In this document: one piece after another, positions 17,145 through 26,634 of the stretch
Numbering within the stretch: the stretch's first letter is position 1
How the letters are laid out: each line of letters starts with the position of its first letter
Assembly (NCBI GenBank): GCA_910574885.1
Contig: CAJTDD010000002.1
Span: 248,001-312,000, forward strand
Length of the DNA: 64,000 bases
Reading direction: 5' to 3'
DNA from: Lachnospiraceae bacterium
GTDB taxonomy: Bacteria; Bacillota; Clostridia; Lachnospirales; Lachnospiraceae
Program-made: the position numbers and the translations under genes
Notes under the pieces: generated by a model
What the model was told of the DNA's origin: nothing
The model's database searches: none
The model's input: only the letters and a program-made list of their open reading frames with translations

Positions 17145-17948
17145 TTATACGGCAAAGACCGTATTCATCTCTTTCAACGCTGCCTCCACACTGCAGTCCT
17201 CATGGATCAGTTTTGCAATCGCTGCCGTATACCCTACCGGATTCTCATGCCCCCAGATATTCCGTCCCATTGCGACGCCGGCGCCGCCAACTTCCAGTGA
17301 ATCCTTGATTTCTCGAAGGAGCTGTTCTACAGGAACCTTCTTCGCACCGCCAAGAATGACGACCGGTCTATAGGTCGCTTCCACCAGCGCCTTGAAGGAT
17401 TCCTGATCTCCGGTATAATTCGTTTTTACAAAATCCGCGCCAAGTTCTACGCTCTGCCTGCTGGCAAAGATAAGGTTCTCCGGAGTCCTGGAATCCTCAA
17501 ACGGCTCAAATCCTCTCGGAAGCGCCTCTGCCAATACCGGGATTCCCCATCTGTGGCAGTCCATACATATTCTCGTCAGATTACTTAACACCTCGTTTTC
17601 AAATTTAGAGCCTGGGAAGCTCATCGTGATCACACCATCGGCTCCCATTCTTGCAATATCCTCTGCCGTTACCGTAGTCTGCATTGCTTTTGACCTGTCT
17701 CCCAGATAAGAGACTCCGCCGTCTACCCTGACAATGATTCCTTTGCCCGAAAAAGAATCCGTCAGGAATTCTGTCATGCCTACGGTCGAGAGAAATGCAT
17801 CCGCACCTGCTGCTGCAATTTCTTTTACCAGCTTCTTCGGGTCCGTGAGCGCCGGCAGCGTATTAAAGTTGGCTGCGTGGTCCATCGCCATAATAAATGT
17901 CTTGCCGTCCGGCTGGATGATGTGGTTCATTCTTGCTGTTGTGTTCAT
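17145..17948 (-). CDS. Class I (DhnA/FbaB/LsrF-type) aldolase
   Basis: Schiff-base aldolase of the DeoC/FbaB/LsrF superfamily, 267 residues. The start at 17948 (MNTTARMNHI) has a strong AAGGAGG; the longer frame to 18053 has no RBS. Characteristic parts are MAMDHAANFNTLPAL near residues 20-35, the likely Schiff-base lysine Lys175 in DFVKTNYTGD, and the phosphate-binding VILGGAKK and GAGVAMGRNIWG. Possible substrates are fructose-1-phosphate, fructose-1,6-bisphosphate or a related ketose phosphate. It heads an operon with the truncated dehydrogenase and probably the SorC regulator, so a sugar-catabolic role is likely. Confidence 0.85.
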   Translation of the reverse strand: MNTTARMNHIIQPDGKTFIMAMDHAANFNTLPALTDPKKLVKEIAAAGADAFLSTVGMTEFLTDSFSGKGIIVRVDGGVSYLGDRSKAMQTTVTAEDIARMGADGVITMSFPGSKFENEVLSNLTRICMDCHRWGIPVLAEALPRGFEPFEDSRTPENLIFASRQSVELGADFVKTNYTGDQESFKALVEATYRPVVILGGAKKVPVEQLLREIKDSLEVGGAGVAMGRNIWGHENPVGYTAAIAKLIHEDCSVEAALKEMNTVFAV

Positions 17949-18032
17949 GTTTTCCTCCTTTTCATTACATTTGGAATCTTCGTGAAATTTTACCAAAAAA
18001 CGATTTCTATAACTGCATGAATTTTTACGCAC

Positions 18033-18077
18033 AAAAAAAAGGCGCTCACCCAAGTAAAATCAAGGGTTCGCGCCTCT
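18033..18077 (-). terminator. Rho-independent terminator after the fRMsr gene
   Basis: On the minus strand AGGCGCGAACCC pairs imperfectly with GGGTGAGCGCCT and is followed by eight T residues. Confidence 0.8.
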
Positions 18078-18156
18078 TTATTCTTTCACAAGTATTAAAG
18101 AATGAACTTTTATGTTTCTTCAAACAGTCCCTCCCGCGTAATGTTATTCAGCCATT

Positions 18157-18666
18157 TCATACTCCGGTAATGCTCATCATCTTTGAAAGCTGCAATTCCA
18201 ATGTCTGCACCAGCCCGGAAAGCCCAGTCCGGTCTTCTTCATCAAACCTTGCAATAACAGGGCTGTCAATATCCAGCACACCAATCACTTCTCCATCCTT
18301 ATGTATCGGGATTACAATCTCCGACATAGACGCACTGTCACAGGCAATATGTCCCGGAAATTCATGGACATTCTCAACCAGCATAACCGCATCACGCGCA
18401 ACTGCCGTACCGCAGACGCCGCTGCCGACTTGAATTTCTACGCAGGCAGGCTTTCCCTGGAATGGTCCAAGGATTAAACATCCGTCTTTCATAAGATAAA
18501 ACCCTACCCAGTTAATGTCTGTCAATGCCTGGTTTAATAGAGCGGAGACATTTGCCAGATTCGCGGTCAGGTCAGAAACTCCGTCTGTCAGCCCTTGAAG
18601 CTGTGTTGTCAACAGACGGTACAACCCCTTCTTTTCTGCCGGGTAGGTGATGTTTGTCGCCCTCAT
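18157..18666 (-). CDS. msrC: Free methionine-(R)-sulfoxide reductase (GAF domain)
   Basis: Cytoplasmic GAF-fold enzyme that reduces free methionine-R-sulfoxide. The start at 18666 (MRATNITYPAEK) follows AAGGAGGAACG; the frame extends 18 bases further upstream over this RBS. All three cysteines known from E. coli fRMsr are in place: Cys75 in GPFQGKPACVEI, Cys85 in GSGVCGTAV and Cys109 in GHIACDSAS. At about 169 residues it is the normal length. It follows the glycosyltransferase gene by about 20 bases on the same strand, so the two may share a transcript. Confidence 0.9.
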   Translation of the reverse strand: MRATNITYPAEKKGLYRLLTTQLQGLTDGVSDLTANLANVSALLNQALTDINWVGFYLMKDGCLILGPFQGKPACVEIQVGSGVCGTAVARDAVMLVENVHEFPGHIACDSASMSEIVIPIHKDGEVIGVLDIDSPVIARFDEEDRTGLSGLVQTLELQLSKMMSITGV

Positions 18667-18688
18667 ATATCGTTCCTCCTTCATACCC

Positions 18689-19423
18689 CTAAAACTCTTT
18701 CGTAATATCTGTTATGCCGATCATTCCCTCCATTTCTGCCTGGGTAATCATGTCATTCCTTACCATACTCTCGAGTACCTGCCGTGCCCTCAGCGAAGTA
18801 AGTCCATCGTCCACACCCGGCGCATACAAAGACGGAGCATTCGGCACTCCTGCCAGCACAGCCGACTCATAATCTGTAAGCTCTGAAGGCGTCTTTTCAA
18901 AATATCCGAAGGAAGCGGCATAAATCCCTTCAAAACCGCTGCCAAAACAGGCGGTATTCACATACAATTCAAATATCTCTTCCTTGCTGTATTCTGACTC
19001 GATATCCATCACGGCAAATACCTCCGCCGCCTTGCGCTCAATACTCTTCTCCTGCGTAAACAGCAGATTCTTGGCAAGCTGCTGTGTAATCGTGCTGCCT
19101 CCCTCTTTGAATGACATTGACCTTACATCCACCCACACAGCCCGGCAGACAGCAATCGGGTCGATCCCCTTATGTTCTCTGAATCTTCGGTCTTCCACTG
19201 ATATCACTGCATTGATATAAAAATCCGTCATCTCAGAATACCGCGTAAAATGTTCCTGCTCCTGTATCTCCTCAATCCTGTCATTAAGCGGCATCAGGGA
19301 AATGGCATCCTGATACATCTGATATCCCTTCACTCCATAGAAAATGCCGACTGACATGACCGTACACACCATTAAAATAAGCAGCACACATAGCATTCTT
19401 CTCACAGGATGTCTTCTTTTCAT
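18689..19423 (-). CDS. Monofunctional peptidoglycan glycosyltransferase (GT51)
   Basis: Membrane-anchored enzyme that polymerises lipid II into glycan strands. An N-terminal membrane helix (about residues 8-28) precedes a GT51 domain with the catalytic Glu in AVISVEDRRFREHKGIDP and the motifs GGSTITQQLAKNL, RKAAEVF and ELYVNTACFGSGFEGIYAASFGYF. There is no transpeptidase domain, so it is MtgA/SgtB-like and not a class A PBP. The length of 244 residues fits. It lies upstream of the fRMsr gene on the same strand. Confidence 0.88.
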   Translation of the reverse strand: MKRRHPVRRMLCVLLILMVCTVMSVGIFYGVKGYQMYQDAISLMPLNDRIEEIQEQEHFTRYSEMTDFYINAVISVEDRRFREHKGIDPIAVCRAVWVDVRSMSFKEGGSTITQQLAKNLLFTQEKSIERKAAEVFAVMDIESEYSKEEIFELYVNTACFGSGFEGIYAASFGYFEKTPSELTDYESAVLAGVPNAPSLYAPGVDDGLTSLRARQVLESMVRNDMITQAEMEGMIGITDITKEF

Positions 19424-19557
19424 AGTTCAGCCAGCCCCTTCCTATCGTTTTGTTCTTTAATCCTCGCCTTCTCCTTGGTTTGAATATAATACTACATTTA
19501 TATATCGACCTTATTATAGCGTTTTATAATATAATCCATATGCAATATCCAAAAAGC

Positions 19558-19586
19558 TTGATTTTTCCCCTCCCCCATGCTATACT
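19558..19586 (+). promoter_or_regulatory. Sigma-A promoter of queT
   Basis: TTGATT (19558-19563), a 17-base spacer, TATACT (19581-19586). Transcription should begin near 19593, giving a leader of about 95 bases that contains a CAAGCCC/GGGCTTG hairpin followed by the preQ1 aptamer. Confidence 0.65.
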
Positions 19587-19636
19587 GATATCCGTTGCCA
19601 AGCCCGCGAAAATCAAGGTCTTACAGGGCTTGCAGG

Positions 19637-19681
19637 CGCGTGTGTTCGAGACCTTCCACACGTAAAACAAAACTAAAGGAG
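19637..19681 (+). promoter_or_regulatory. PreQ1-I riboswitch
   Basis: P1 stem CGTGTG (19639-19644)/CACACG (19657-19662) encloses the 12-base loop TTCGAGACCTTC, followed by the A-rich tail TAAAACAAAACTAAAGG. CCTT in the loop can pair with AAGG in the tail to form the H-type pseudoknot, which would bury the Shine-Dalgarno sequence. This matches the small class I preQ1 aptamer layout. It ends directly before the RBS of queT, so control is probably translational: preQ1 bound, transporter off. Confidence 0.85.
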
Positions 19682-19688
19682 AAGAAAC

Positions 19689-20180
19689 ATGAAAAAACCA
19701 AACACAGCTTTTCTAAGCCAGGCAGCAATGATCGCTGCCGTCTACGTGGTGCTTACCTATGTATTCGCACCATTTTCTTTCGGAGAGATTCAGGTAAGGA
19801 TCGCAGAAGCGCTTACCATCCTCCCACTATTTACCCCAGCCGCAGTCCCCGGCCTGTTCATCGGATGCCTAATCGGCAATATCTTAGGCGGGGCCATCCT
19901 TCCAGACATCGTCTTCGGAAGCATCGCCACCCTCATCGGGGCATTCGGCACATACCTGTTACGCAATCAGCTCCCGGTGCTTGCACCGCTGCCGCCAATC
20001 CTGGCAAATACAGTCATCGTGCCGTTCATACTCCACTTTGGCTACGGCGTTGCCCTGCCAATCCCGTTCTTGATGCTCACAATCGGCATCGGGGAAATCC
20101 TGTCCTGCGGGGTACTGGGAATCATACTATACATCGCACTAAAAAAATATAAGAATATCATCTTCGTTCCGGTATCCTAA
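19689..20180 (+). CDS. queT: QueT family preQ1/queuosine-precursor ECF substrate-binding component
   Basis: Membrane S-component of an energy-coupling-factor vitamin transporter, 163 residues with about five to six hydrophobic segments. The family signature at the N-terminus is clear: AAMIAAVYVVLTYVFAPFSFGEIQVRIAEALTILPLF (residues 12-48), then GCLIGNILGGAILPDIVFGS. It works with a shared EcfAA'T module not present in this window. The upstream preQ1 riboswitch supports the substrate assignment independently. It is a single gene on the plus strand with its own promoter and terminator. Confidence 0.94.
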   Translation: MKKPNTAFLSQAAMIAAVYVVLTYVFAPFSFGEIQVRIAEALTILPLFTPAAVPGLFIGCLIGNILGGAILPDIVFGSIATLIGAFGTYLLRNQLPVLAPLPPILANTVIVPFILHFGYGVALPIPFLMLTIGIGEILSCGVLGIILYIALKKYKNIIFVPVS

Positions 20181-20189
20181 TGTACTAAA

Positions 20190-20236
20190 AAGAGGCTGGC
20201 TGAAAATGCTTTGAATCATTTTCAGCCAGCCTCTTA
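20190..20236. terminator. Bidirectional terminator between queT and the 813-residue protein gene
   Basis: Long perfect stem AAGAGGCTGGCTGAAAATG/CATTTTCAGCCAGCCTCTT with an 8-base loop. It lies between convergent genes and can serve both. Confidence 0.8.
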
Positions 20237-20282
20237 TCATACACGCTTCAACCGTCCCTTTCACGGCAAACACTCCGCAATC

Positions 20283-22724
20283 CTATCCAATATACGTATT
20301 CCCGCTCCCAGACGTCATCTGATCCATCTCCCCAATGGGCGCCGCCCGACGCTCCTTGCTGTCCGCATCAATATAAACCACGCTGCCTTCCGTATATCCC
20401 ACCAGAATCACGGCCCGCTGTGCGTCCAGCATCCCAATAACCGGGATATCCTTATCAATCAGATACAATATCATCTCCGCCGTACATCCCGTCAAGTCAT
20501 GCGCCCTGCCTCCGTTTTGCTCCTTCAAAATCTCCACCGGTGCCTGCCTCTGCAAAAGCCGGTCTGCCATAATCCCGATTACCTCATCTTTTCCTTCAAT
20601 AAAATGCTGCCTGCTCCGGTTGCCCTGTTCCCAGATATAAGCCTGCTCGGAATCCACCACACATCCGCTGTAGGCTGCCGCTTCCCGGACAGCCTCGCCC
20701 GCCCGATCGTAAATTCCCTGAAGCTCCCCATATCCATAGACAAAATATTTTCCCGCATAACTGATATCGTCGAAGTTAATCTCTCCCGTATCCTCAGTCA
20801 AAATCTGCTTGGGCTTCAGCACCTTAGGCTCCCGGTCGGAAATCCCGTCGTTATAGACCAGCCTCACCTGCGTCTCCTTGAGCTCCGTTGTATACGTTTT
20901 CAGGTAGATGTTGCTCGCCTCTCGCTCCTTGTTATTCGTGATATAATCGGCAGTCGTACCCGTGTACGTCTCTCCCTCCTTCGTCGCTCGATTCAGCGTA
21001 ATCATATTCACATCGAACACCGTATCCAACACGTAGATTCCTTCCACCTGATACGTCTTCACAATCTCTCCCTTGCTGTTCTGTATCCCAATCTTATACA
21101 TAGGAACCGTCACTTCGCCAGATATGGTCCTTCCCGTATCCGCCGTCTTCGCCACTCCATATACAAAATCATTTTTCACGAAACCAAGAGGACGGATACA
21201 TTCATCCCCGCCGCACTCAGTCTTGCGCTCCTTCCCGGATTCGAGATTCTTCACCGTCACCGTCGTCGCCGCATTCATCTCTTTCCCCTGCTGCCACGCC
21301 GCCAGATGCCCATCCTCCGACACCACATACTGTCCGTCGGTAAGCCCCTCCGCAAGGGTGCTGCTCTTGCCCTTGGTCAAATCGAATTCATACAGCGTAC
21401 CCTCCAGCATCACATACAAATTGTTCTGCTTCATACTGTAATAGACCATGCTGCTCAGCTCATGGACCGCAAACCCGTAGGATTTGTTACTGGAAATAAA
21501 TGCCTTCTCCTCCACAGAATTCTTCCTTGAACTGTATTTGTAGATGGCAACCCCAACCTCTCCTTCATGGGCGCCCCGGCTCATATATCCGCACACGGCA
21601 AACATGGTGCCGCCCGCCCCGTCGGTTCCAAGCAGCTTGATTTCATGGTGGGGAACCATGTTGCGCACATCACTGTTCTCCACATCCGTGAAGCTAAAAA
21701 CCAGCGAAATCTCGTCCGTCTCTTTACTGTAGTTCCACAGCTCATTTGCCACTACAAACGACACCTCGCTCCCGTCCTCATTGACCAGATAGGGAATATC
21801 CTGAGGCACGATACCAAGTACGATGCCATTTTCGCTCAGCATATGCTTTGTCACGTCAAAAATCTGCTCCATCGTCCGGTCATAATCAAGCAGGTACGTA
21901 GTCCCGCTCCCGGCAACATGCCTGACTCGGAAGAACTCCTCCACATGGTACACATCCGACTCGTTCTCCTCACCCTTACACCGCACACGGTACTCCAGCC
22001 GCACGGAAACAGAATCCCCGTTCATCTCCGTAATGTCCCAGCGTTCCCCCTTCTCCACCATAGGCTCTAACTCGCCCCAGGACACATGGTCATAATCCGA
22101 ATGAATCGTTACATGCTGGAACGTGGTGTTATTGGCGCTCTCATTTGGCTCGATAGCCGTACCTACGCCCGCCCCTTCCACCTTATTCATCGCATTGTCA
22201 TGGAAACTACGGACATAATCCAAACTCTCCGCAACGCTTAGATCTTCTGCATCCGCAATCCTGGTGTAGAAATAGATGTCATTCTCGCCGCCGGTATTCA
22301 GTACAATCTCAAGCACATGCTCCCGTCCCGCTGTCACCGCATCGCCAAGCTCTACCGTAAAGCTCTCTCCGTTTTGCGAAAGGGCGCCTTCCCCCATCTT
22401 CTCTTTGCCGTCCAGCGTGTATATCGTATAACTCGCTTTCTGAATCCTGTTCTCATACGCCTGAATCGTCCCCTCCACCCTTCGGGCATTCACAGGCGTA
22501 ATCGTGTCCCGCATGGCGGGAATGTCCATCGCCCTTGCAAACCCACTCAGGGTATTCAGCACATATCCGTTATAGGAAAACGAAATCTGCGGATAAGTGG
22601 CAGAGCCAATATCGGCAGTCATATTGTCGTTCCCTTTATTCGTGTAATAGCTGAAGCCAATGACCGCAGCGATAAACACCAGGACCAAGATTGCCGTATC
22701 CCTTAGTTTCTTTATCCAATTCAT
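20283..22724 (-). CDS. Large membrane-anchored protein of unknown function with C39-like C-terminus
   Basis: An 813-residue protein with one N-terminal membrane helix (about residues 9-25) and a long extracytoplasmic part. Residues 40-300 look beta-rich. The middle section (about 380-680) repeatedly alternates DG/EG turns and short strands, as in propeller-like folds. The C-terminal 100 residues (HDLTGCTAEMILYLIDKDIPVIG, then RAVILVGYTEGSVVYIDADS near 770-790) resemble a papain-like C39-type domain, but the position expected for the catalytic His is Arg-Ala, so it may be inactive. It precedes the convergent queT terminator and follows a methyltransferase gene by 15 bases. Function not recognised. 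Confidence 0.8.
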   Translation of the reverse strand: MNWIKKLRDTAILVLVFIAAVIGFSYYTNKGNDNMTADIGSATYPQISFSYNGYVLNTLSGFARAMDIPAMRDTITPVNARRVEGTIQAYENRIQKASYTIYTLDGKEKMGEGALSQNGESFTVELGDAVTAGREHVLEIVLNTGGENDIYFYTRIADAEDLSVAESLDYVRSFHDNAMNKVEGAGVGTAIEPNESANNTTFQHVTIHSDYDHVSWGELEPMVEKGERWDITEMNGDSVSVRLEYRVRCKGEENESDVYHVEEFFRVRHVAGSGTTYLLDYDRTMEQIFDVTKHMLSENGIVLGIVPQDIPYLVNEDGSEVSFVVANELWNYSKETDEISLVFSFTDVENSDVRNMVPHHEIKLLGTDGAGGTMFAVCGYMSRGAHEGEVGVAIYKYSSRKNSVEEKAFISSNKSYGFAVHELSSMVYYSMKQNNLYVMLEGTLYEFDLTKGKSSTLAEGLTDGQYVVSEDGHLAAWQQGKEMNAATTVTVKNLESGKERKTECGGDECIRPLGFVKNDFVYGVAKTADTGRTISGEVTVPMYKIGIQNSKGEIVKTYQVEGIYVLDTVFDVNMITLNRATKEGETYTGTTADYITNNKEREASNIYLKTYTTELKETQVRLVYNDGISDREPKVLKPKQILTEDTGEINFDDISYAGKYFVYGYGELQGIYDRAGEAVREAAAYSGCVVDSEQAYIWEQGNRSRQHFIEGKDEVIGIMADRLLQRQAPVEILKEQNGGRAHDLTGCTAEMILYLIDKDIPVIGMLDAQRAVILVGYTEGSVVYIDADSKERRAAPIGEMDQMTSGSGNTYIG

Positions 22725-22739
22725 CTAAGACTCCCCTTC

Positions 22740-23939
22740 TTATTCTAGTGCTCCATCTGGATGGCGCACTAGCAGACGCCCAAGGGTCGGCGACACGTGC
22801 AGGAACTCCTCGCACCTTCTCACCGCCTCCCGGTTCTCCCCCTTATTCCCACTCCTGACCCCGCGGATCAAGATATTCTTAGGCGTATGCTCCATATCAA
22901 TAAACTCAAGGATCTGCACCTCGTACCCCGCACACTCCAGATACTCTGCCCGCAGCGCATCCGTCACAAGCGCCGCCATGCGCTCCTTAATCAGCCCGTA
23001 TTTGAAAATAGGCTTTAATACGTCGCTTGCAATCTGACTGTTCAGCTCATGCTGGCAACACGGCACAGACAGGATTACCTTCGCCCCCCAGCCTACCGCC
23101 TTCGCCAGTGCATAATCCGTCGCCGTATCACAGGCATGAAGGGTGACTACCATATCCACCTGTTCGGCGCCCGTATAGCCCGCAATGTCTCCCTCAAGGA
23201 ATGTCAGCTTCTCATAACCGTATTTCCTGCCAAGCTCGCTGCAATGGGCAATAACCTCCTTCTTCAAATCCAGCCCGATAATCCGGACGTCATACCCCTT
23301 ACGCTCATGCAGATAATCATACATGGCAAATGTCAGATAGGACTTGCCGCACCCAAAGTCTAAAATCGTCAGCTCCCGGTCCCGAGCAAGCTCTGGCAAA
23401 ATATCCTCGATAAACTCCAAAAACCGGTTAATCTGTCGAAATTTGTCGAATCTTGAACGGACGACCTTGCCTTCCTCTGTCATGACTCCCAAATCAATCA
23501 GAAATGGGACGGGTTTTCCTTCCTCAAGGATATAACGCTTCTTGCGGTTGTGGCTTAAATCAATCTCCTTTCTCCCACACTCCAAAGCCTTCTTCTTTAT
23601 CGTCACCTTGCCTTTTTTACTCACCAGCACGGTATAGAGCCGCTCTGCTGTCTCCATCTGCATCTGCCGCATATTCTCCATCGCTTCCAGAAGCAGCATA
23701 CACGCTTCCTCAGGTTTTGCATTCCTGTGAAATGCCTGATGGTTGCGGAAGGTTTCAATCTGAAACATCAGTTTCTCCTTGTGGAGCAGCGGGCGCACCT
23801 TCATCTTCTCTGCAACGTCTTTCTGTCTCGGATTACTCAGCACGGCTGACCGAAACTCTATATTCAGATTATCCTGTAGTAATACTTTTAATTCATCCAT
23901 AGTATCTACTATTGTAATGTTTTTTCCGGATAAACGCAA
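22740..23939 (-). CDS. Class I SAM-dependent methyltransferase, METTL/GSTCD-like
   Basis: Cytoplasmic methyltransferase of unknown substrate, up to 399 residues. The N-terminal 170 residues are helical and basic. The SAM domain begins at about 190 with LTILDFGCGKSYLTFAMYDYL, followed by RIIGLDLKKEVI, and a conserved VVTLHACDTATDYAL and LSVPCCQHELNSQI. These motifs belong to the family that includes the methyltransferase domain of eukaryotic GSTCD. The start may be the downstream methionine MDELKVLL at about 23900; neither has a clear RBS. It is probably co-transcribed with the downstream anchored protein. Confidence 0.82.
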   Translation of the reverse strand: MRLSGKNITIVDTMDELKVLLQDNLNIEFRSAVLSNPRQKDVAEKMKVRPLLHKEKLMFQIETFRNHQAFHRNAKPEEACMLLLEAMENMRQMQMETAERLYTVLVSKKGKVTIKKKALECGRKEIDLSHNRKKRYILEEGKPVPFLIDLGVMTEEGKVVRSRFDKFRQINRFLEFIEDILPELARDRELTILDFGCGKSYLTFAMYDYLHERKGYDVRIIGLDLKKEVIAHCSELGRKYGYEKLTFLEGDIAGYTGAEQVDMVVTLHACDTATDYALAKAVGWGAKVILSVPCCQHELNSQIASDVLKPIFKYGLIKERMAALVTDALRAEYLECAGYEVQILEFIDMEHTPKNILIRGVRSGNKGENREAVRRCEEFLHVSPTLGRLLVRHPDGALE

Positions 23940-24024
23940 GTATCAAAACGAAAACACGCGGCTGCCCCGTGCAGGCAAGGCAAACTGCCCCATTGCCTGC
24001 GCCAGGATACCGCGTGCATAACCG

Positions 24025-26622
24025 TTAATGGTTTTGCGGAAATGTAAGCGTCACCCGGAACAAATCCCCGTCCAGATACAGCTCAAAATTCCCTCCCTGC
24101 ATCTGAGTCAGCGTCTTGGCTATCGACAGCCCAAGCCCGCTGCCCTCCGTCCCCCGGGAGATATCCCCCCGTATGAACCGTTCCGTCAATTCATCCGCCG
24201 AAATATTAAGCGGCTGATCGGAAATATTTTTCAAGCTGAACACGGCTGCATCCCCTATGGTGTAGAGGTCTGCATAGACCCGCGTTCCCTTCATTGCGTA
24301 TTTGGCTGCATTATTATAGATATTCGCCAATACCCGCCAGAGCCGCCTTCCATCGGCACGGATGATAACCTCATGCTCCGGAAGTGACATCACCTCCGTA
24401 AGGTCATTCGCCGTAAATTTCTCCTCGAATTCCCCGCTGGTCTGCTGTATGATTTCCACCAGATTAATATTCATGAATTCCAGGGTGATATTCCCTGAGC
24501 TCACCTTCGACGCTTCCACCACATCCTCCGTAAGTGTCTTGAGGCGCTGGGATTTCTCGTCCAGAATATCCAGATACCGCATAATCTTCGGATCGTCAAA
24601 ATTTTCCTGTTTCAAAAGATTCACATAATTAATAATAGAAGTCAATGGCGTCTTAATATCGTGGGAGACATTCGTAATCAGATCCGTTTTGAGCCGTTCA
24701 CTTTTGATGCTCTCTTCTAATGCCGCATCTAATCCCTGCCCGATAGAATTAATCTTCTTTGCAATACTTCTCTGTTCTTCCCCCATACCGTCAAGGGGAA
24801 TCTTGTAGTCTACTTCTCCGCCTGCAATCTTGTCAACTCCTATGTCAATCTTCTGCCGTCCGACAGCCTGCCTCACCATATAGATGAAGATTGCCAGCTC
24901 CCCGGCCAGCATCAGGGCAACGGCATACTCATTTCCATTGCTGAGTAAGGCCAGCCAATGGACCAGCACAAAAACCGTAAATACCGCCACCGCCTTCCAG
25001 ACTGCATGGAGGCTTGCAAACGCACGCTTCGAGAAACGAATCAGGCTCCTAGACAGACTGTTCTTCCAAAGCGTCCTCGCCTTGATTCTCCTTACAAGGC
25101 TCAGATATCCTATCAGGAACATTGCACAGGTATATGCTGCAATCGTTCCCCCCACTGCCAACGTACCGGACGGTGAAATATACGCATACTCCGCCTCATA
25201 GTACATCCATTTAGACATAGCCCCGGCTGTGCTTAAAAGCTGCGTCCTGCTTCCGAATAAGACCACAGGCACGCCCCAGGCCAGGACAACTGCCCCTGCC
25301 GCCAGTTCCGTCTTCCACCGGTCAAACCAGTTAAGGCTTATCTCCTGGCTCTGTCCATCCCGTCCCGCAACTGCCGTAAGCCATATCAAAATCACGACGA
25401 GCAAAACGATAGAGGATGCTCCCAGTATCAGTACGCCCCGGACAAACGGGCTATATTTTTCATATCGCCGTGCTTCGGAATAGAGCGAGTCCTTAATGGG
25501 ATATTCGGTGTCCACACTGACAGCGTAGATGAATCCCTTCTCCTTTCCGCCGGAGTATTTGATTTCATCCCTCCATTCCGCTGCGTCAATCCCTTCGATA
25601 TTCGATTCAAAATCCTTCAGCTCCGGCTCTATGACCGCATATTTCCCCATCGTCCGGATCGTTTCCAGATTCTCCTTTAATTTCCCATAATCCCGAAATT
25701 CCTTCCGGTTGGTATACACGATCCCTTTCTCCGTATCTGCATATAAATAGGTAAGGTTCGTATCACCTTCCTGATATCCCTCTTCCATCCATTCATAGGA
25801 GCTATAGGCGTCCCGCAGGCTAAAGATCGCATTGTTCAGCATAGCATAGGCATCGTTGAGACGTCCGTTCCACTCCGGATTATCATTTGCCACCTGCATA
25901 ATATTTTCCGCGTCCACAGGCTTATATAATTCCTCCATCCAGCCGCCGTCATAGCTCCAGCAGTCGATATAGACAATCTTCCCTTCCATATCCTGAAGCC
26001 CTTTGAACGCGGCTTCCGAATTATTGATAAAATTGCCGTCCCGCAGTTCGGCGAGGATATCGCCCTCTGAAATTCCCGACTCATCCGTCGCGATTACAAA
26101 CCTAAGCTCTCCGCTGTTGACCAGCTCCTTAAATTCACTGTAATAATAGTAATGAAAGGTCTTATCCGGACGCCTGCATACGATTATCTTGTCCTCCAAG
26201 CCTCCATTTGCGTCATAGAGCCCTTCCCCGTTATACCCCCAGTTATTGCCCCATGCAATCAAGTCGCCCAGCTTATAGGCAAGCCCATGGATATTCTCTC
26301 CCGGGAATCTCATCTCCACTCCGGATGACTGCTGATATTCCTGGATATCAATGATCTTCTGCGGGTCATACGCCCCGTCCGTCTCGACCAGCTCTTGCAC
26401 CCTAAGCCCTCTCATAACCTCACAGTTCAGGTCTATCAGCCGATTCTTAAAAATATCTGTATCCTCGTACTCACTCGACCCGCTGCCCGAAAACACCTCG
26501 CTCACAAACGCCGGATATGTCATCGACCACAGGAAACTTACCGCGGCAGCCACGGCAAGCACATGCGCCAGTATAATCAACAGGCCTTTCATAGTCTTTG
26601 ACCCATACCATTGTTGCCTCAT
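24025..26622 (-). CDS. Membrane sensor histidine kinase
   Basis: An 865-residue sensor kinase. An N-terminal membrane helix (about 15-35) is followed by a large extracellular region (about 36-400) rich in Trp, Tyr and acidic residues. Several membrane helices follow (about 400-595), with a short linker. The HisKA segment TDLITNVSHDIKTPLTSIINYV holds phospho-acceptor His654. The ATPase domain has N-box IYNNAAKYA (about 768) and G-box GTEGSGLGLSIAKTL (about 825). The architecture matches large Firmicutes kinases paired with OmpR-type regulators. It lies 12 bases after its cognate regulator. The signal is unknown. Confidence 0.92.
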   Translation of the reverse strand: MRQQWYGSKTMKGLLIILAHVLAVAAAVSFLWSMTYPAFVSEVFSGSGSSEYEDTDIFKNRLIDLNCEVMRGLRVQELVETDGAYDPQKIIDIQEYQQSSGVEMRFPGENIHGLAYKLGDLIAWGNNWGYNGEGLYDANGGLEDKIIVCRRPDKTFHYYYYSEFKELVNSGELRFVIATDESGISEGDILAELRDGNFINNSEAAFKGLQDMEGKIVYIDCWSYDGGWMEELYKPVDAENIMQVANDNPEWNGRLNDAYAMLNNAIFSLRDAYSSYEWMEEGYQEGDTNLTYLYADTEKGIVYTNRKEFRDYGKLKENLETIRTMGKYAVIEPELKDFESNIEGIDAAEWRDEIKYSGGKEKGFIYAVSVDTEYPIKDSLYSEARRYEKYSPFVRGVLILGASSIVLLVVILIWLTAVAGRDGQSQEISLNWFDRWKTELAAGAVVLAWGVPVVLFGSRTQLLSTAGAMSKWMYYEAEYAYISPSGTLAVGGTIAAYTCAMFLIGYLSLVRRIKARTLWKNSLSRSLIRFSKRAFASLHAVWKAVAVFTVFVLVHWLALLSNGNEYAVALMLAGELAIFIYMVRQAVGRQKIDIGVDKIAGGEVDYKIPLDGMGEEQRSIAKKINSIGQGLDAALEESIKSERLKTDLITNVSHDIKTPLTSIINYVNLLKQENFDDPKIMRYLDILDEKSQRLKTLTEDVVEASKVSSGNITLEFMNINLVEIIQQTSGEFEEKFTANDLTEVMSLPEHEVIIRADGRRLWRVLANIYNNAAKYAMKGTRVYADLYTIGDAAVFSLKNISDQPLNISADELTERFIRGDISRGTEGSGLGLSIAKTLTQMQGGNFELYLDGDLFRVTLTFPQNH

Positions 26623-26634
26623 ACAAACTCCCTT

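Noticed and set aside
20211-21530. Plus-strand frame of 439 codons opposite the anchored 813-residue protein
   Set aside because: It is antisense to a coherent long gene, is His/Arg/Leu-rich without domain features, and begins inside the terminator hairpin.
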